64,000 nucleotides of DNA from Combretum micranthum (Eukaryota > Streptophyta > Magnoliopsida > Myrtales > Combretaceae). Numbering within the stretch: the stretch's first letter is position 1; every line of letters starts with the position of its first letter. Of the stretch, positions 11,380 to 23,659 are shown in pieces. The position numbers were made by a program, and so were the translations under genes. Location: NCBI GenBank assembly GCA_024138025.1, contig JAMXBD010000367.1, positions 558,001 through 622,000 on the forward strand. Reading direction: 5' to 3'. The notes beneath the pieces are model-generated. The model had not been told where the DNA came from, did no database searches, and saw only the letters and a list, made by a program, of their open reading frames with translations.

Positions 11380-13131
11380 TCATTTCCTATGATGCTTGAC
11401 AAGTTCAGCTAGCACAGCTTCCATTTGACTTCTCAATTCTGCCTTCAATTGTTCTTCTCTTTTTTCTAATTTTTCTTGGAACTCTCGCTCTCTCTTTTCC
11501 ATTTGTTCTTGCTCTCTTTTCTCCATTTTTTCTTGCAACTCTTGTTCTCTCTTTTCCATTCGTTCTTGCATATCTTCTTGCATCTTTTGTAATATCTCTT
11601 CAAGTTTCTCTTGAGTAATAATGGATGATGATGAATCTCCATAACTTGAACTACAAGAAGATGGACTCTTACTTTTTCCAACTATGTTGTGCAATTTTTC
11701 CCTACCTCCAAATCCATATAACCTTCCATGACTAGGACCTCCAGTTGCTTCTACCCATGCATCTGAATCAAAGCTAGGTTGTGAAGTTGAATCTTCACCA
11801 TACTTCTCTTTTAATGACTCAGTATATTTCTCCTACAAGAGTCCATTCATCATATTAGACATTAGAAGTTCTAAAGATCAAATCATGAGTATAATTAAAC
11901 AATAAAATAAACTTACACTAACAATCTTTGACTTCTTGTCAATAATTCACCCAAACCATTCTCCTTCTTATGTGTACGATCAAATAATTCAAGTTGAGAG
12001 ATTGGTCTCTTTAAAGTGTTTTCCTACAATAATAATATTGAGTTATTAACAGAAAAATCTAAGAAATTCTTATATTTAACTATACAATTAGTATTTAGAA
12101 TGTCTATTACATCTAAATTGTGTGAAAGAGTGAATTATGAACATACCATCCTTTTACGATGCAAGGAAAATGAAATAGAACCTCCTGAATGCTTTGAAAT
12201 TGAACCTTCTTTAATCGTGAGTCGATTATTACGTGCTGCTTCAGATTTCTTCTCCCATTTAGGGCCACTCCAATAGTCATCAATTAACTTATTCCATATT
12301 TCAGGTGGTATCCAACTAGGTCCATTGCCTTTTGTGTCCTCTACTTTTTGTTTGCCTGTTTTTTCACATGCTTCTCTTCTAGCCCGATTAAGTGCATCAC
12401 TAAATCGTCTAGATGCTATAGCATTCCACATTCCTTTATCTTATACTCATCTGATGGATCCCAAGTATATCGTTTCTGAAATTCATCAAAAGTTATCAAT
12501 ACTTGTTAAAATTTTAGCATTAAGAAAAACATTATACAACAAAATCAATTTAGTTTACCTGAAATAAGTCCCATAATACATCCTTATCTTTTGTACTAAG
12601 TTTCTTCCAACATGGACATGCACTTTGGAAACTTCCTTTGATAGCATTAGTAATAGCTCGTGGCGCTTCAACATCATCAAAACTGTTATGTAGAAATCAT
12701 AAGAATAATTATTACAAGTTTACTAATATTAATGCAAAGCTTCTATAGTTAATCCAAACCACAAACCTATCACCAATAACTCTGAGAAAAGTCCGATCTG
12801 TTGAATTTGTAGGAAGGGGAGTCCCTCGATAAGGCCCTCGTGTCACAAGACTATCGCTCTCAGGATGCTCTAAACCTTGATCTTCTAAACCAATAGGTAA
12901 CTCTGGAGTAGCATTTTCTAATAAAGGCATTTCCACATGTGATTGTTGCTCTAGTTCTACTCTTGTGACTTCTACATTAGTTGTGGTATTTTCAGCTTGA
13001 GATGATTCTGGAGTGTGCTCATCACGTATGATTTGTGATCGTGGTGGTCTTCCCCTCCCAATGCGCTTGTTAATACCCCTTCGCATCATATCTAAAACTG
13101 AAATGTCAAAATTATTCAAAAAAGGAATCAT
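11380..13131 (-). pseudogene. Transposase_24 (Ptta/En-Spm, TNPA-like) gene, frameshifted
   Basis: I predict five exons on the reverse strand: 13131-12767, 12682-12559, 12475-12147, 12023-11919 and 11832-11380. All introns start GT and end AG. Exon 3 carries the Transposase_24 signature ('KWEKKSEAARNNR', then 'KHSGGSI'). Exon 2 carries the preceding block ('VEAPRAITNAIKG'). Exon 5 ends in a highly charged coiled coil of repeated 'QEKMEKREQE' units. Such proteins bind the subterminal repeats and bring the ends together with the TNP2-type transposase. Exon phases agree throughout only if one base is missing in exon 3, in the A run at 12435-12437 (TTT on the forward strand). That gives a model of about 458 codons. 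There are no nonsense codons. The start codon is the first Met of exon 1; an untranslated exon upstream is possible. Confidence 0.8.
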
Positions 13132-13414
13132 ATTAGATAAAGAAAAGATGAACTAAACCAATAGATAAGTACCATTTAAATACATACCTGTAATAGAACC
13201 ATATAACAACATAATATCCATAATAAAAGCAATAACAAACACAAAAAAGAGATAAACATTAAATGAAAGTATTAGTATAGGGAAAAACTATACTTATATA
13301 ACTTAGTTAAACTTATAGTTCACACGAATAAAATAAAAAGGCAAGGAAGTACAATAACACCAATTCATATATTATAAATATTTAAGTACAACAACACCAA
13401 TACTTGAAGATTCT
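13132..13414. other. Spacer between the two CACTA genes
   Basis: AT-rich spacer of 283 bp between the stop of the TNP2-like gene and the first Met of the Transposase_24-like gene. In related elements both proteins come from one alternatively spliced transcript, so this may be intronic rather than intergenic. Confidence 0.4.
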
Positions 13415-16400
13415 TCACATGTCCCCTTCAGTACTATCATAGTCAAACTCATTATCAACATTTTCTTCATCACAACTTGAGGAACTAAAATCAAAATCTT
13501 CTTCATCCACTTCATCGTCTTGATCAACTTGATATGTTGTATGAACTTCATTTGGATCTATTTCTTCTAAGTGTCCATCATCAATAAGAATTCTTCCATC
13601 ATCAAGTTCTAAAGCTTCAGTGACTAATGTGGGTGCTTCCATTTCATTGTCTTGATAATACTCATCTTGTGTCTCTAAAATATCTTCTTCTTGCTCTTCA
13701 TTAAGAGGAATATCAAATCTACTTCTTGCTCTAGCTTTACAAACAGCCCACCAATCTTTTAGTTCTCTCTTCTTGCTTGGATAAGTTGCATAGTACACTT
13801 GTTCAGCTTGTTGGGCTAATATAAATGGTTCATTCGTATTGAGTCTTGACTTATGATTGACATCAACAAGCCCATATTGTGGATGTACTTTAGTCCCTCT
13901 TTCAATGTCAAACCATTCACACTTAAACAAGACAACATTATTCCCTTCTCCACAATAATTTAGCTCAATGATTTCAGTTAATAATCCATAAAAATCCCTA
14001 TCATAATCATTGTAACAACTTCCTCTTACACAAACTCCACTATTCATTGTTTTCTTATTCCCTCCAAAATCAAGTGTTTGAAACTTGTAGCCATTAACAT
14101 AATAGCCTTTATAAGAAGTGACCATACGAGATGGGCCTTGGATTAAGTCACTAATATGAGCATCAACATTATCATATTTTCAACGACCTACAGAAAGACA
14201 AAAATGCTTTACTTCCAACTACAAATCAATTTAATATATCTTTGAAGAGAATAAGTCTCCATGTAAAAAGTACTTACAAAATGTTTTAACCAATTCACAA
14301 GGTTTTGTTCTCGCAACTTCTCAATTTCTTTCTCACTTATATGCGGTCTTCCTAACCTTAATGTGTCATCAAATTTTCTATTATTGAAAATCCATGTTAG
14401 CATGTGCAATTACAAAAGATGATTTTAAAACATAAAAAGAAAAATAGAAAGATAACACACTTACTCTATTAATGGCACAACTTCTTCACAATTCATCAAA
14501 ACATAAAACGTTGCAGCTTTATACTCATTTAAATCCATCATCTTATAGATGCCATTGGAGCCATAGGCTCTTCCAGGATGGCCAAAAATTGATAGGTTTC
14601 CCTTAATCTCAACATCACCCCCATCATCGTTTCGTGGAATTTGGTTCAATCTTGTTTGCACATTTGGTTCAAAATAAAGGGAGCAAAATGTTGAGATTTC
14701 TTCAATAATATAAGCTTCGCATATCGAACCTTCCACACAAGCTCGTTTCGTACTTTCTTTTTCAAATGATGTAAAAACCTATATATAAGAATTATTTTTT
14801 TCGTAAATCATCAATGTAAAATCCATATGCCTATAATAAGTTATATTTATTTTTCATATAATATAAATATACCTCTCAAAAGGGTACATCCACCGATATT
14901 GCACAGGTCCTCCTACCCTAGCTTCATAAGCCAGATGAATAGGTAAATGTTCCATAGAATCAAAGAATCCTGGAGGAAAGATCTTCTCCAATTTGCATAG
15001 AGTTTCAACTATATTTTTCTCAACCACCATCATATGTTCTATCTTGAGCTTTGTTGAACAAATTTCTCTAAAGAAAGAACTAAGCTCTGTAATCACTTCC
15101 CACACCGCTTGAGGTAATAACTCACGAAAGGCAATTGGCATTAGCCTTTGCATAAACACATGACAATCATGGCTTTTTAGCCCATAAAACTTACATTCTT
15201 CCAAATTCACACAACGTCCTATGTTTGAAGAATATCCATCAGGGAACCTCAAGTGCTTAACCCAGTGACATACTTCTTCTTTTTGATCTTTTGTTAATGT
15301 ATATGAAGCTTTAGGCTTTAGAACCTTTCCATTTTCTTCGATTAACTCCAACTCTAGACGTTTGCAATATAACTTCAAATCCATTCTAGCCTTCACATTG
15401 TCTTTAGTTTTTCCTTTAATGTCCATCACTGTGTTAAATACATTCTCAAAGACATTTCTTTCAATGTGCATGACATCCAAGTTGTGACGAATGAGATTTG
15501 TGTGCCAATACGGTAGCTCCCAAAATATACTTTTCTTCACCCAATTGTGTTTCTCACCAAATCCAACAATTTTGCATTTACGATGTTGAATTCCAAAAGT
15601 AATATCAGGGAGTGCACATACTCGTCTCAACATTTCTTCTCCAGAGAGTCGAGGGGGTGGCAAATCTTTTTCGATTCGACCATTTAAAATTTGTCTTTCT
15701 GCTTTCTATATGGATGATTGAGAGGCAAAAACTGACGATGACAATCAAAAAAGGACGTTTTCCCACCATGCTTCAACGTAAAAGATTTAGTATGCTCCAT
15801 GCAATAAGGACATGCTAACTTCCCATGAGTACTCCATCCAGACAACATTGCATAAGCAGGAAAGTCGCTAATTGTCCAAAGCAAAGCAACTTTCATTTGG
15901 AAATTCTGTTTCCGATAAGCATCGTAAGTTGTAACTCCATTTGTCCATAATAGTTTCAGCTCATCAATTAATGGTCGTAAGAACACATCAATGTTTCTTC
16001 CTGGATTTTTAGGACCGGGGATAACCATAGATAAAAACATATAAGATTGCTTCATACATAACCATGGAGGCAAATTATATACCGTAATGATTATCGGCCA
16101 ACACGAGTATGGAGTTCCTGACTGACTAAAAGGATTAAATCCATCTGTACATAAACCGATGCGCACATTCCTAGGCTCAACTGCGAATGAAGGGTACATT
16201 CTATCAAAGTGCTTCCATGCCTCACTATCATTAGGGTGGGAAACTACACCTTCCAATGTATGATTATTTGCATGCCATGTCATAAACTCAGCAGTTTTTT
16301 GAGACATATAGAGCCTTTGGAGTCTTGGAGCAAGTGGTAAGTAGCGTAGCACTTTATGAGGAATATTTTTTTGCTTACCTTCAATTGACTTTTTTGGTTT

Positions 16401-17138
16401 GAAACGAGGATGCCCACAAATTGGACAAGCAAGTTTATTCTCATGCTCTTTGTAAAATAATATGCACATGTTGATACATGAATCAATCTTCTCATATCCA
16501 AGTCCAAGTTTTCTCACTAACTTCTTGCAACTGTAATAGCTATCCACTAATTTTTCATCCTCTGGCAGCATAGTTTTAATTATTGATATAAGGCGATCAA
16601 AAGATGCCTCACTCATATTACACTCGGACTTAAGATTTAAAAGTTGTGACACTGCAGAAAGCTTTGTTTGCTTTTCACAACCCTCCCATAATGGTTCATC
16701 AGCATCCTTTAACATAGCAAAAAACTCCATAGCCTTGGGATTTGGTGTATTATCTTCAATCTCAACTTCAGGATAATCAGAGCTTATACCCATAGCATCT
16801 AACACCATTCTTTTGTACGGGTTGATATCATCATTCATACTTGTTGAAGATTCTCCTACATTTATGTCAACATCACTTCTATAAGGTTCCCCATGTGCAT
16901 ACCACCACGTATATTGTTTATCAAAGCCCTTTGAATAGACATGAAATTTCACTTCATCTCGATTGAGATACTTCTTATTCTTGCACTTGGAACATGGACA
17001 TCTAATCTTATTTTGAGAAACAATTTGACTTTGAGAGAAGGCGAAGTTAAGAAATGATTCCACCCCATTAACAAAATCTTCAATCATATGGCCATTACTA
17101 TTAAATCGACGATACATCCAACTACGATCAGATGCCAT
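13415..17138 (-). pseudogene. TNP2-like CACTA transposase (Transposase_21), frameshifted
   Basis: This is the catalytic transposase, which would cut the element ends. I predict four exons: 17138-14873, 14778-14465, 14377-14278 and 14187-13415, all GT-AG. The order is: transposase-associated domain ('DRSWMYRR', 'RCPCSKCKN'); Transposase_21 core with 'IGLCTDGFNPF' and 'NLDVMHIERNVFENV'; DUF4218 ('HDCHVFMQRLMP', 'PFRELL'-like, ending 'MYPFER'); then DUF4216 ('SYKGYYVNGYKFQT', 'LFKCEWFDIE'); and an acidic tail. I chose Met 17138, just before 'ASDRSWMYRR', though an in-frame Met lies 11 codons upstream. Three single-base losses break the frame: near 15686-15689, 14746-14748 and 14177-14180, each in an A/T run. 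Allowing one missing base at each makes every exon phase agree (about 1151 codons). No nonsense codons are seen. Confidence 0.85.
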
Positions 17139-17171
17139 ATTTGCTGCACAATATTTAAACCAGGATTTCAA

Positions 17172-18450
17172 GCCATATCATCACACACATACTTAAAAAC
17201 CATTTTTCATTCACACTGAAGTGACAATTGTGGGAATTCCACAAGCAATTGTATGACAGGATTAAAAACTTATCCACTTATCTATAGCTAACATTTTGAT
17301 TAAATTTATTCCTTAAAATATGTATAATATTTATTTTTTAAAATAGAATGTTTTGGACTTGCGCAAAGAGGCAGTTAATTCTGTTTATAAGTAGGTGGTG
17401 CGACTAAAATAACATGTATGAGGAGAAAGCAAAATGAAAATCGTAGAAACTGATCCAAGAATAAAGTTTTATTTAAAATTTTTTGTTTGAAATGAGTTAA
17501 TTATGTCCTAGTGTACTCAATCATAAAGCTTTCGGTCCCTCTTCTCACTTAACCAGTTATGTGAAGAGAAGTATATGGCCTTATCCTGGAAGCGAAGTGA
17601 AACTTTTGGATAGATATACATTTAACGTATTATCATGTCTAGGTTAAATTTATTCAATGCTTATGGAATTGAATAATCATGATTGAATATGCAACGTTAT
17701 ATGTTAACAGAAAAGTTCAGATGCCCTACAGCCTATAAGCATTTGCGTCATTATGTCTATATCAATTGAAATGTTTCCTAGAAATATATTGTAATTTCAT
17801 AAAAAAATGCTATAAAAAAAATATATATATATATATAAATGAAAATTTCATCTTAGGAAATCATAAAAGTCAACAGAAAGAAGAAGATTTTAATGAAGAT
17901 TGATATATATAAAAAAAAACCTATTTAAAGTTGTTATATATGTCTAGATTATTTGTAGTATAATTATCCTACTGAAGACCATCACAATCATAGTATGGCT
18001 CCAAACTACTTTGTAATTAAATTATGTTTGACATTCAGTACAACTAAATATAAATAATTTAGAATAATAAAAGAAAATTATTTGTTCTTTAATCCTTATA
18101 CCTTTTTTTTTCATTCAATAGGTATAGTATATAAAAACAACATGTTTTCATATTTTAAATTATTTTCATGCTACACTAAATATTAAGGTTTTCAAAACAT
18201 TAATGTAAAATGTAAATAAATAAAACAAAAAATTCAATGGATTGTTTTTATCCAATTTAGTGCAGGTTCAATAATTCATTTGGATTATATGTAACTTTCC
18301 TACTATCCGTACGTCTATGTGTAAATTTCTTCCTTTTTTAAAATTACATGTTAATTATGGATTTCAAAAGACGATATATTTTAAATTACAATACATACAT
18401 TATATATTAGAAAACAAATGAAACAAACGAGATAAGTATATTATTTTTTT
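17172..18450. other. Non-coding CACTA interior
   Basis: AT-rich sequence upstream of the TNP2-like start, with a (TA)n tract at about 17819-17837. No open frame resembles a protein. It may hold part of the 5' leader or introns of the transposase transcript. Confidence 0.4.
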
Positions 18451-19177
18451 ATACATATATGTGCTATGCATACAATGATGAGTTGCTATTTAAGGCTTAG
18501 CTTTGTAAAACGAAATGAACAAAAGGAAATAAAAAAATATCTGAAAGGAGAGATTGATAATTGAAATGAGAAGGCAGTACGGTTGGATGAATCTGGACAA
18601 GGACGACAACGATAATTATTTTTTTATTCTTTCTTTCTTTTTTATTAAATCAAATTTGCTCCTTTTTATAAATTCATAAACTTATACCTTTTTTACCAAA
18701 AAATTCGTATACCTATACACAAAATATAAACATAATCACGATACTCTACAAACACACACACACAGATTTGTTGTGAAAAGGGAAATAATATTTAAGTTTA
18801 AATATATATATATATATATATATATAAAACAAAGGAAGGAGATAAAGAAAGATCCTAATTTTGATTCTTCAAAAATCAAAATGGGATTTTCAGTTACCTC
18901 TAATTTTATGAAGTTAGGATGAAGAATGCTTCACAGTCTAAGTTGTCCCTTTTGTCTCCTTGAAATACTTCTCCTAAATAGTCAAGAGAATGAGTCAGTA
19001 ATAAGATTATGAAAAGCAACTACTTAATGTTTTACTCAACCAAGAAAACAAAGCAGGAAAGGTCTACAATTCTCCCATTTCCCTTTGTATATTCAAATAA
19101 AACACACATCAAATAATAAAATATATAAATCATAATTTCTATAAATAAGAATACATGAACTTAATAATTTCCAGTCA
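18451..19177 (+). repeat. Internal direct duplication, copy 1
   Basis: About 727 bp running from ATACATATATGTGCTATGC to TTTCCAGTCA. It matches 20605-21322 in the same orientation with scattered substitutions and small indels, including a different length of the (TA)n tract at 18801-18826. No coding content was recognised. Confidence 0.9.
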
Positions 19178-19199
19178 AAAAGGGGGTAATTTATCCTTT

Positions 19200-19340
19200 C
19201 TAGCCAACGGTTAATGACATTACAGGAGCATCAGTAAGGATATATCTAATAGCAAACATAACAGACTCCAAACAAGCCAGCAGCTCCTTCCTATCCTCCT
19301 CATCAGTTAATGACATGCACTCCTTATAGGGGGCCGTAAT
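19200..19340 (-). other. Unassigned exon-like open stretch of 46 codons
   Basis: On the reverse strand, 46 codons plus a TAG stop read with ordinary plant codon use: 'YKECMSLTDEEDRKELLACL', then 'ESVMFAIRYILTDAPVM'. It looks like a protein C-terminus rather than random AT-rich translation, and its base composition is less skewed than the flanks. It is not part of the TNP2 or Transposase_24 proteins. I do not recognise the family. Lying in the half of the CACTA element that also holds a PPR fragment, it may be a second captured host exon. Confidence 0.3.
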
Positions 19341-20604
19341 CTATATACGTATACTATAACTGACTAGAGACCAAATATATATTGCATTGTTTTGATTATT
19401 TCAAGAGAAAAATCAATAAAAAGGATGGCAAGGGATGGCAAGATGCAGACTGACATATCATTATAATAATGACAACTTTTGGTGTCTGAATTTCACATCC
19501 TTCAGCGCATTAAACTAATACCAGGAAAAGGTGTGGATTCTCAGTTCAATTGGATAATACAGCACACAACCTCAGGTTTAACTTCATGAATGATAATATA
19601 CCTTTAATTTCAAAAACAGGCAAACCACATCTGAAAGGTTAAAACACATCTACAACGCATATTTATATGTATCGTCTTCAACCTATGTCGGGTCATTTCG
19701 ACCTGTATCTATCGCAAGGTAAAGATTCCAAATGAGACTCCAGTTTAAATAAAAAAGTATTTACAAGTTTTCTGGTTTGCCTTAAAGGATGACTTTTCTC
19801 TTAACTACCAAAGAACATGGATAATACACTCGCATAACACAAATGCTTATAGATTGAGAGGATAGACAAATTTTACATCAACTGAGCAATGATAAATATA
19901 AGACACAAAAAGAAAAGAAAAAGAAAATCTGTACTTATGGAAATGTCAGAGAAGATAAAACAAGATATGAGCTTATTATATTATCTATATATATCAAGAG
20001 AGAGCATTTTTCATGTGTTATTCTCCAAAACAAGATATGGCAAAAAAAAATATATATGACATCCTCTAAGCTTGTGATGGATTTTCCCCCCAAGATCAAT
20101 CGACCTCCTAGTGAAAGGGATGGTTCAGACTTTACTTTAAATAAACTACCTTAAATAACTGTCCTCATGTTTTTCCATATAAAGTGCAACCTATGAAACC
20201 TTCAATTATTGAAGTGGATGATTATGTGAACTTCACTGAACTTTTTAATTTCGTAATTTCACTTTAAAACAGTAAATTACTATCAATTATAGCATATGAT
20301 TATGTTAGAAAGTTGGAAAAATGTCAAATTGGGTTTAAGGACTTCACTTATTTATTCTATTTGATACTTCCAACTTTCAAATATTCAATTTACCATCCAA
20401 TTGCATTTTTCATGCTTATTTGTACTATCTCTGCTAACTCCATTTAGTTTCTATGCTCAAAAGGAAAAGTGAACCAATCACTTGAAGACACTGTCACTTG
20501 GAAGTCGAATAAAATACATATATGTGCGAAGAATCAATTAAACGATTTCTTACCCAAATTGAAGAAGGTTGGGTCAATGGGAGCAACTACAACAGATGAA
20601 TAAA
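19341..20604. other. Non-coding segment between the duplicated blocks
   Basis: No gene or recognisable repeat. The phrase AAAATACATATATGTGC near 20512 repeats the start of the duplicated block, so the duplication junction has a short extra homology just upstream of copy 2. Confidence 0.35.
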
Positions 20605-21322
20605 ATACATATATGTGCTATGCATACAATGATGAGTTGCTATTTAAGGCTTAGCTTTCTAAAACTAAATGAACAAAAGGAAAAAAAAAATATCTGAAAG
20701 GAGAGATTGAGAATTGAGATGAGAAGGCAGTACGATTGGATGAATCTGGACAAGGACGACAACCATAGTTTTTTTTATTCTTTCTTTCTTTTTTATTAAA
20801 TCAAATTTGCTCCATTTTATAAATTCATAAACTTATACTTTTTTTACCAAAAAATTCGTAAACCTGTACACAAAATATAAACATAATCACGATACTCTAC
20901 AAACACACACACACAGATTTGTTGTGAAAAGGGAAATAATATTTAAGTTTAAATATATATATATATATATATATAAACAAAGGAAGGAAATAAAGAAAGA
21001 TCCTAATTTTGATTCTTCAAAAATCAAAATGGGATTTTCAGTTACCTCTAATTTTATGAAGTTAGGATGAAGAATGCTTCACAGTCTAAGTTGTCCCTTT
21101 TGTCTCCTTGAAATACTTCTCCTAAATAGTCAAGAGAATGAGTCACTAATAAGATTATGAAAAGCAACTACTTATTGTTTTACTCAACCAAGAAAACAGA
21201 GCATGAAAGGTCTACAATTCTCCCATTTCCCCTTGTATATTCAAATAAAACACACATCAAATAATAAAATATATAAATCATAATTTCCATAAATAAGAAT
21301 ACATGAACTTAATTTCCAGTCA
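20605..21322 (+). repeat. Internal direct duplication, copy 2
   Basis: Second copy of 18451-19177, offset by about 2.15 kb in the same orientation. It includes the CTACAAACACACACACACAG patch and the (TA)n tract (about 20951-20974). Confidence 0.9.
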
Positions 21323-21749
21323 TCTCATCATAGACCAGCATTCGTGTCTGGATTATAAAGGAGTTGGGTGTATTTTTAATACATTAAATTATCATAACTG
21401 ATATTATGTTAAGAGAGAAAGAGGTGAAACATGAATTTAAACATTCTACTAATATATTAAAGTAATAAACAGGAATCAACAATTTTACTCTTGGGACACG
21501 TTATATAAATATATATATATATATATAAACTGATTTGAAATTCATGTTTCACAGGGCACAATCGTCAAATGAAGCAAAGCCATGGATAAAATAGATGGCA
21601 TCAGTTTCACAGGGCACAGCCAATAATTTGAAAAAACAAAACCCAAAAGAAAAGATAAAAAAAGAAAATATGAACCACGTGATCTGAAAAGCTATTCGGC
21701 AATGTTGATAAAACATTTAAAATTCATTTTAATCCTGCTGTCAAGCATT
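21323..21749. other. Non-coding flank of the PPR fragment
   Basis: AT-rich, with a (TA)n tract near 21511-21528 and a short repeat of TTTCACAGGGCACA (21548 and 21606). Probably the 3' flank captured with, or inserted next to, the PPR fragment. Confidence 0.4.
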
Positions 21750-22462
21750 TCACGAAGCAACCGTTGACAAAGATGAAAGCGTATAAGAATCCAGTACCAA
21801 CTTCCACTTAGGCATAGTAGCATATATGCGGAGAGCTTTACCATACAATTTATTCTTACAGAGACAATCAATCAGCACATTACAAAGAACCAAATCAGGA
21901 GCAACACCTCTTGTTTCCATGATACTTATCACCCCAAATGCATTTTCAACCATCCCAGCATCCATGAACCCTTTTATGAGCTCCGTATATGTTACCACAT
22001 TGGAGAACAACCAGTTTGATCCATCTTCTTCAGCATATAAACAGCCATATCAAACCTCCCATTTTTACAAAACCTACTAATCAGTATAGTCCATATATTT
22101 ACAGAAACCGAAATCCCGAGTTTAATCATCAAAGACAACAACCTTAAAGCCTCCACCAGCCTACCCAACTTGCAAAAAACATCCAAAACAATCTCAAACG
22201 TTCCTATATTGGGAAAGAACCCCTGCCATAACATCATTCGAAAAACACTCCTTAAGTAAACCAAGTCTCCAGCTTTACACAAATGACACAAAGCGATATT
22301 GAAAGACAGGAAATTGGGATACTGCGTTTGCATCAAAAACTCAAAACCTTTGTCCAAATCGCCAACCTTAAACAAACATCCATAAGCATATTACGGGCGA
22401 ATGTATTGGGACAGAACATCCAGAGCAGAACAATGATTAGACAATACGAACAATAAATATGC
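21750..22462 (-). pseudogene. Captured pentatricopeptide-repeat (PPR) gene fragment
   Basis: The reverse strand reads as consecutive P-type PPR units of about 35 residues. Blocks include 'NMLMDV', 'YPNFLSFNIALCHLCKAGDL', 'NIWTILISRFCKNGRFDMAV', then 'VVTYTELIKGFMDAGM' and 'DLVLCNVLIDCLCKNKLYGKAL', ending at a stop at 21750. Such proteins normally bind organellar RNA. Only about six units are present against the usual dozen or more, so it is a 3' fragment. It shifts frame at about 22000 and about 22370, each explained by one missing base in a short A/T run. It lies inside the CACTA inverted repeats on the same strand as the transposase, so it was captured by the transposon. An AT-rich stretch upstream of 22462 looks like intron. 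Confidence 0.8.
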
Positions 22463-23039
22463 AGGTGAAAAAAAAATCCAATTAAAACATGGGGAAAATA
22501 TAACAAATTTAAAAATTAGATGAGAACCCTTTTTTTTCCATTAACGAGTTAAGATTGACTCCTTGGGAAAAAATTAATCGATTACTCCAATTTATATTTG
22601 CAAATCCCCTTATCAAATTCAAGTTCAACCTCAATCAAACTTTCACGAAATCAATCAAATATATTTTTCCCAAATATAATCTGAAACTTCACGCACCTTA
22701 AATAATTTAGAACACATACTGGTATAGAATCAAGAACCTAAACCCAACACGACAACACCACAGAGCAAATAATACAGCCCATCAATTAATAATCCATCAC
22801 CAAATATAGCTATTTCATGGTTTGAAATGAGCATGATAATAACAAAAAATAACATATTATTCCATATGATAAATGTTAAATAGAGAAGAAAGGCAACAGA
22901 ACCTACTTCTTCTTGCTGAGAATTTCGAAACTCTTACCCCCCAATTTGTCTTGCAAAATGCGTTCGGTTCCACAAAAGGAAAAGAAACAAAATTAGAGCT
23001 TTGATCTATTTGGTAAAGTGAAAAATTCTTTTACAAGTT
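22463..23039. other. Non-coding, possible intron of the captured gene
   Basis: AT-rich, no open frame. Reading on the reverse strand it lies between a leader-like block (23040-23420) and the PPR coding fragment, so it may be a 5' leader intron. A pyrimidine run precedes a possible acceptor near 22465. Confidence 0.35.
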
Positions 23040-23411
23040 GAGATGAAGAAGATTACCTGTCATTCACAAGAGAAGCATCACGGTTAGTTGCACCACTGCC
23101 ATAGATTTCGAAGCAGAGCTGATGGATAAAGACGCCAAAGATATGAGAGAGTTTAGGTAAGTGGGTGGTAGTGGTGGCTTGGGTTTCACGTTCGGGTACA
23201 CTAGTCTTGGGTTTATGGTTTGTGGAGGCTGGGATTCATGAGAGAAGAAGAGGGAAAAAGAGAGGAGATGAGTTTGGTGGTGGTGGAAAACAGGACAAGA
23301 AGAAAAGGATTAGGTTTAGGGTTGGGGTTTCGAAAATTACAAAGGAAAAAAGAAATAGAGGAGAAGAGAGAATTGTTTCCAATATGTTAGTCAGAAAGAG
23401 AGAGAATTTTG

Positions 23412-23412
<1 letters not shown>
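23040..23412 (-). promoter_or_regulatory. Putative promoter / 5' leader (reverse strand)
   Basis: On the reverse strand this is a long pyrimidine-rich stretch (CTCTCTTTCTG..., TTCTCTCTTCTCCTC) with a telo-box-like ACCCTAAACCTA near 23310-23325. It is followed by a block ending GAATGACAG-GTAATC at about 23056, a good donor site. This is the look of a plant transcription start and spliced leader. It could be the transposase promoter, since it is near the right end, or a promoter captured with the PPR gene. Sequence alone does not decide. Confidence 0.35.

Positions 23413-23451
<39 letters not shown>
23413..23451. repeat. (TTA)n microsatellite
   Basis: About twelve ATT/TTA triplets in a row. 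It creates a poly-Leu tail in a spurious forward open frame. Confidence 0.95.
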
Positions 23452-23659
23452 TGATAAAAAAAATAAGAGGTTTAAGGTTATTTCATGTACGTATTTTTAA
23501 TATACTATAAAACATATCATAATATAATACTGAAAATACAATTTATATTATATATTATTAGATATCTTAATATTTTTATTTTTTAAAATAGGATATCTTT
23601 TGTAATATAATATGACATATAAAATATAATTAATATTATATATTATGGAAAAAAAAATT

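Noticed and set aside
11466..11681. Reverse open frame of 71 codons in a second frame
   Set aside because: It is a shadow of the coiled-coil exon of the Transposase_24-like gene caused by GAA/AAG repeats.
23165..23500. Forward open frame of 111 codons with a poly-Leu tail
   Set aside because: It is the purine-rich complement of a leader-like region running into a TTA microsatellite, with no conserved domain.
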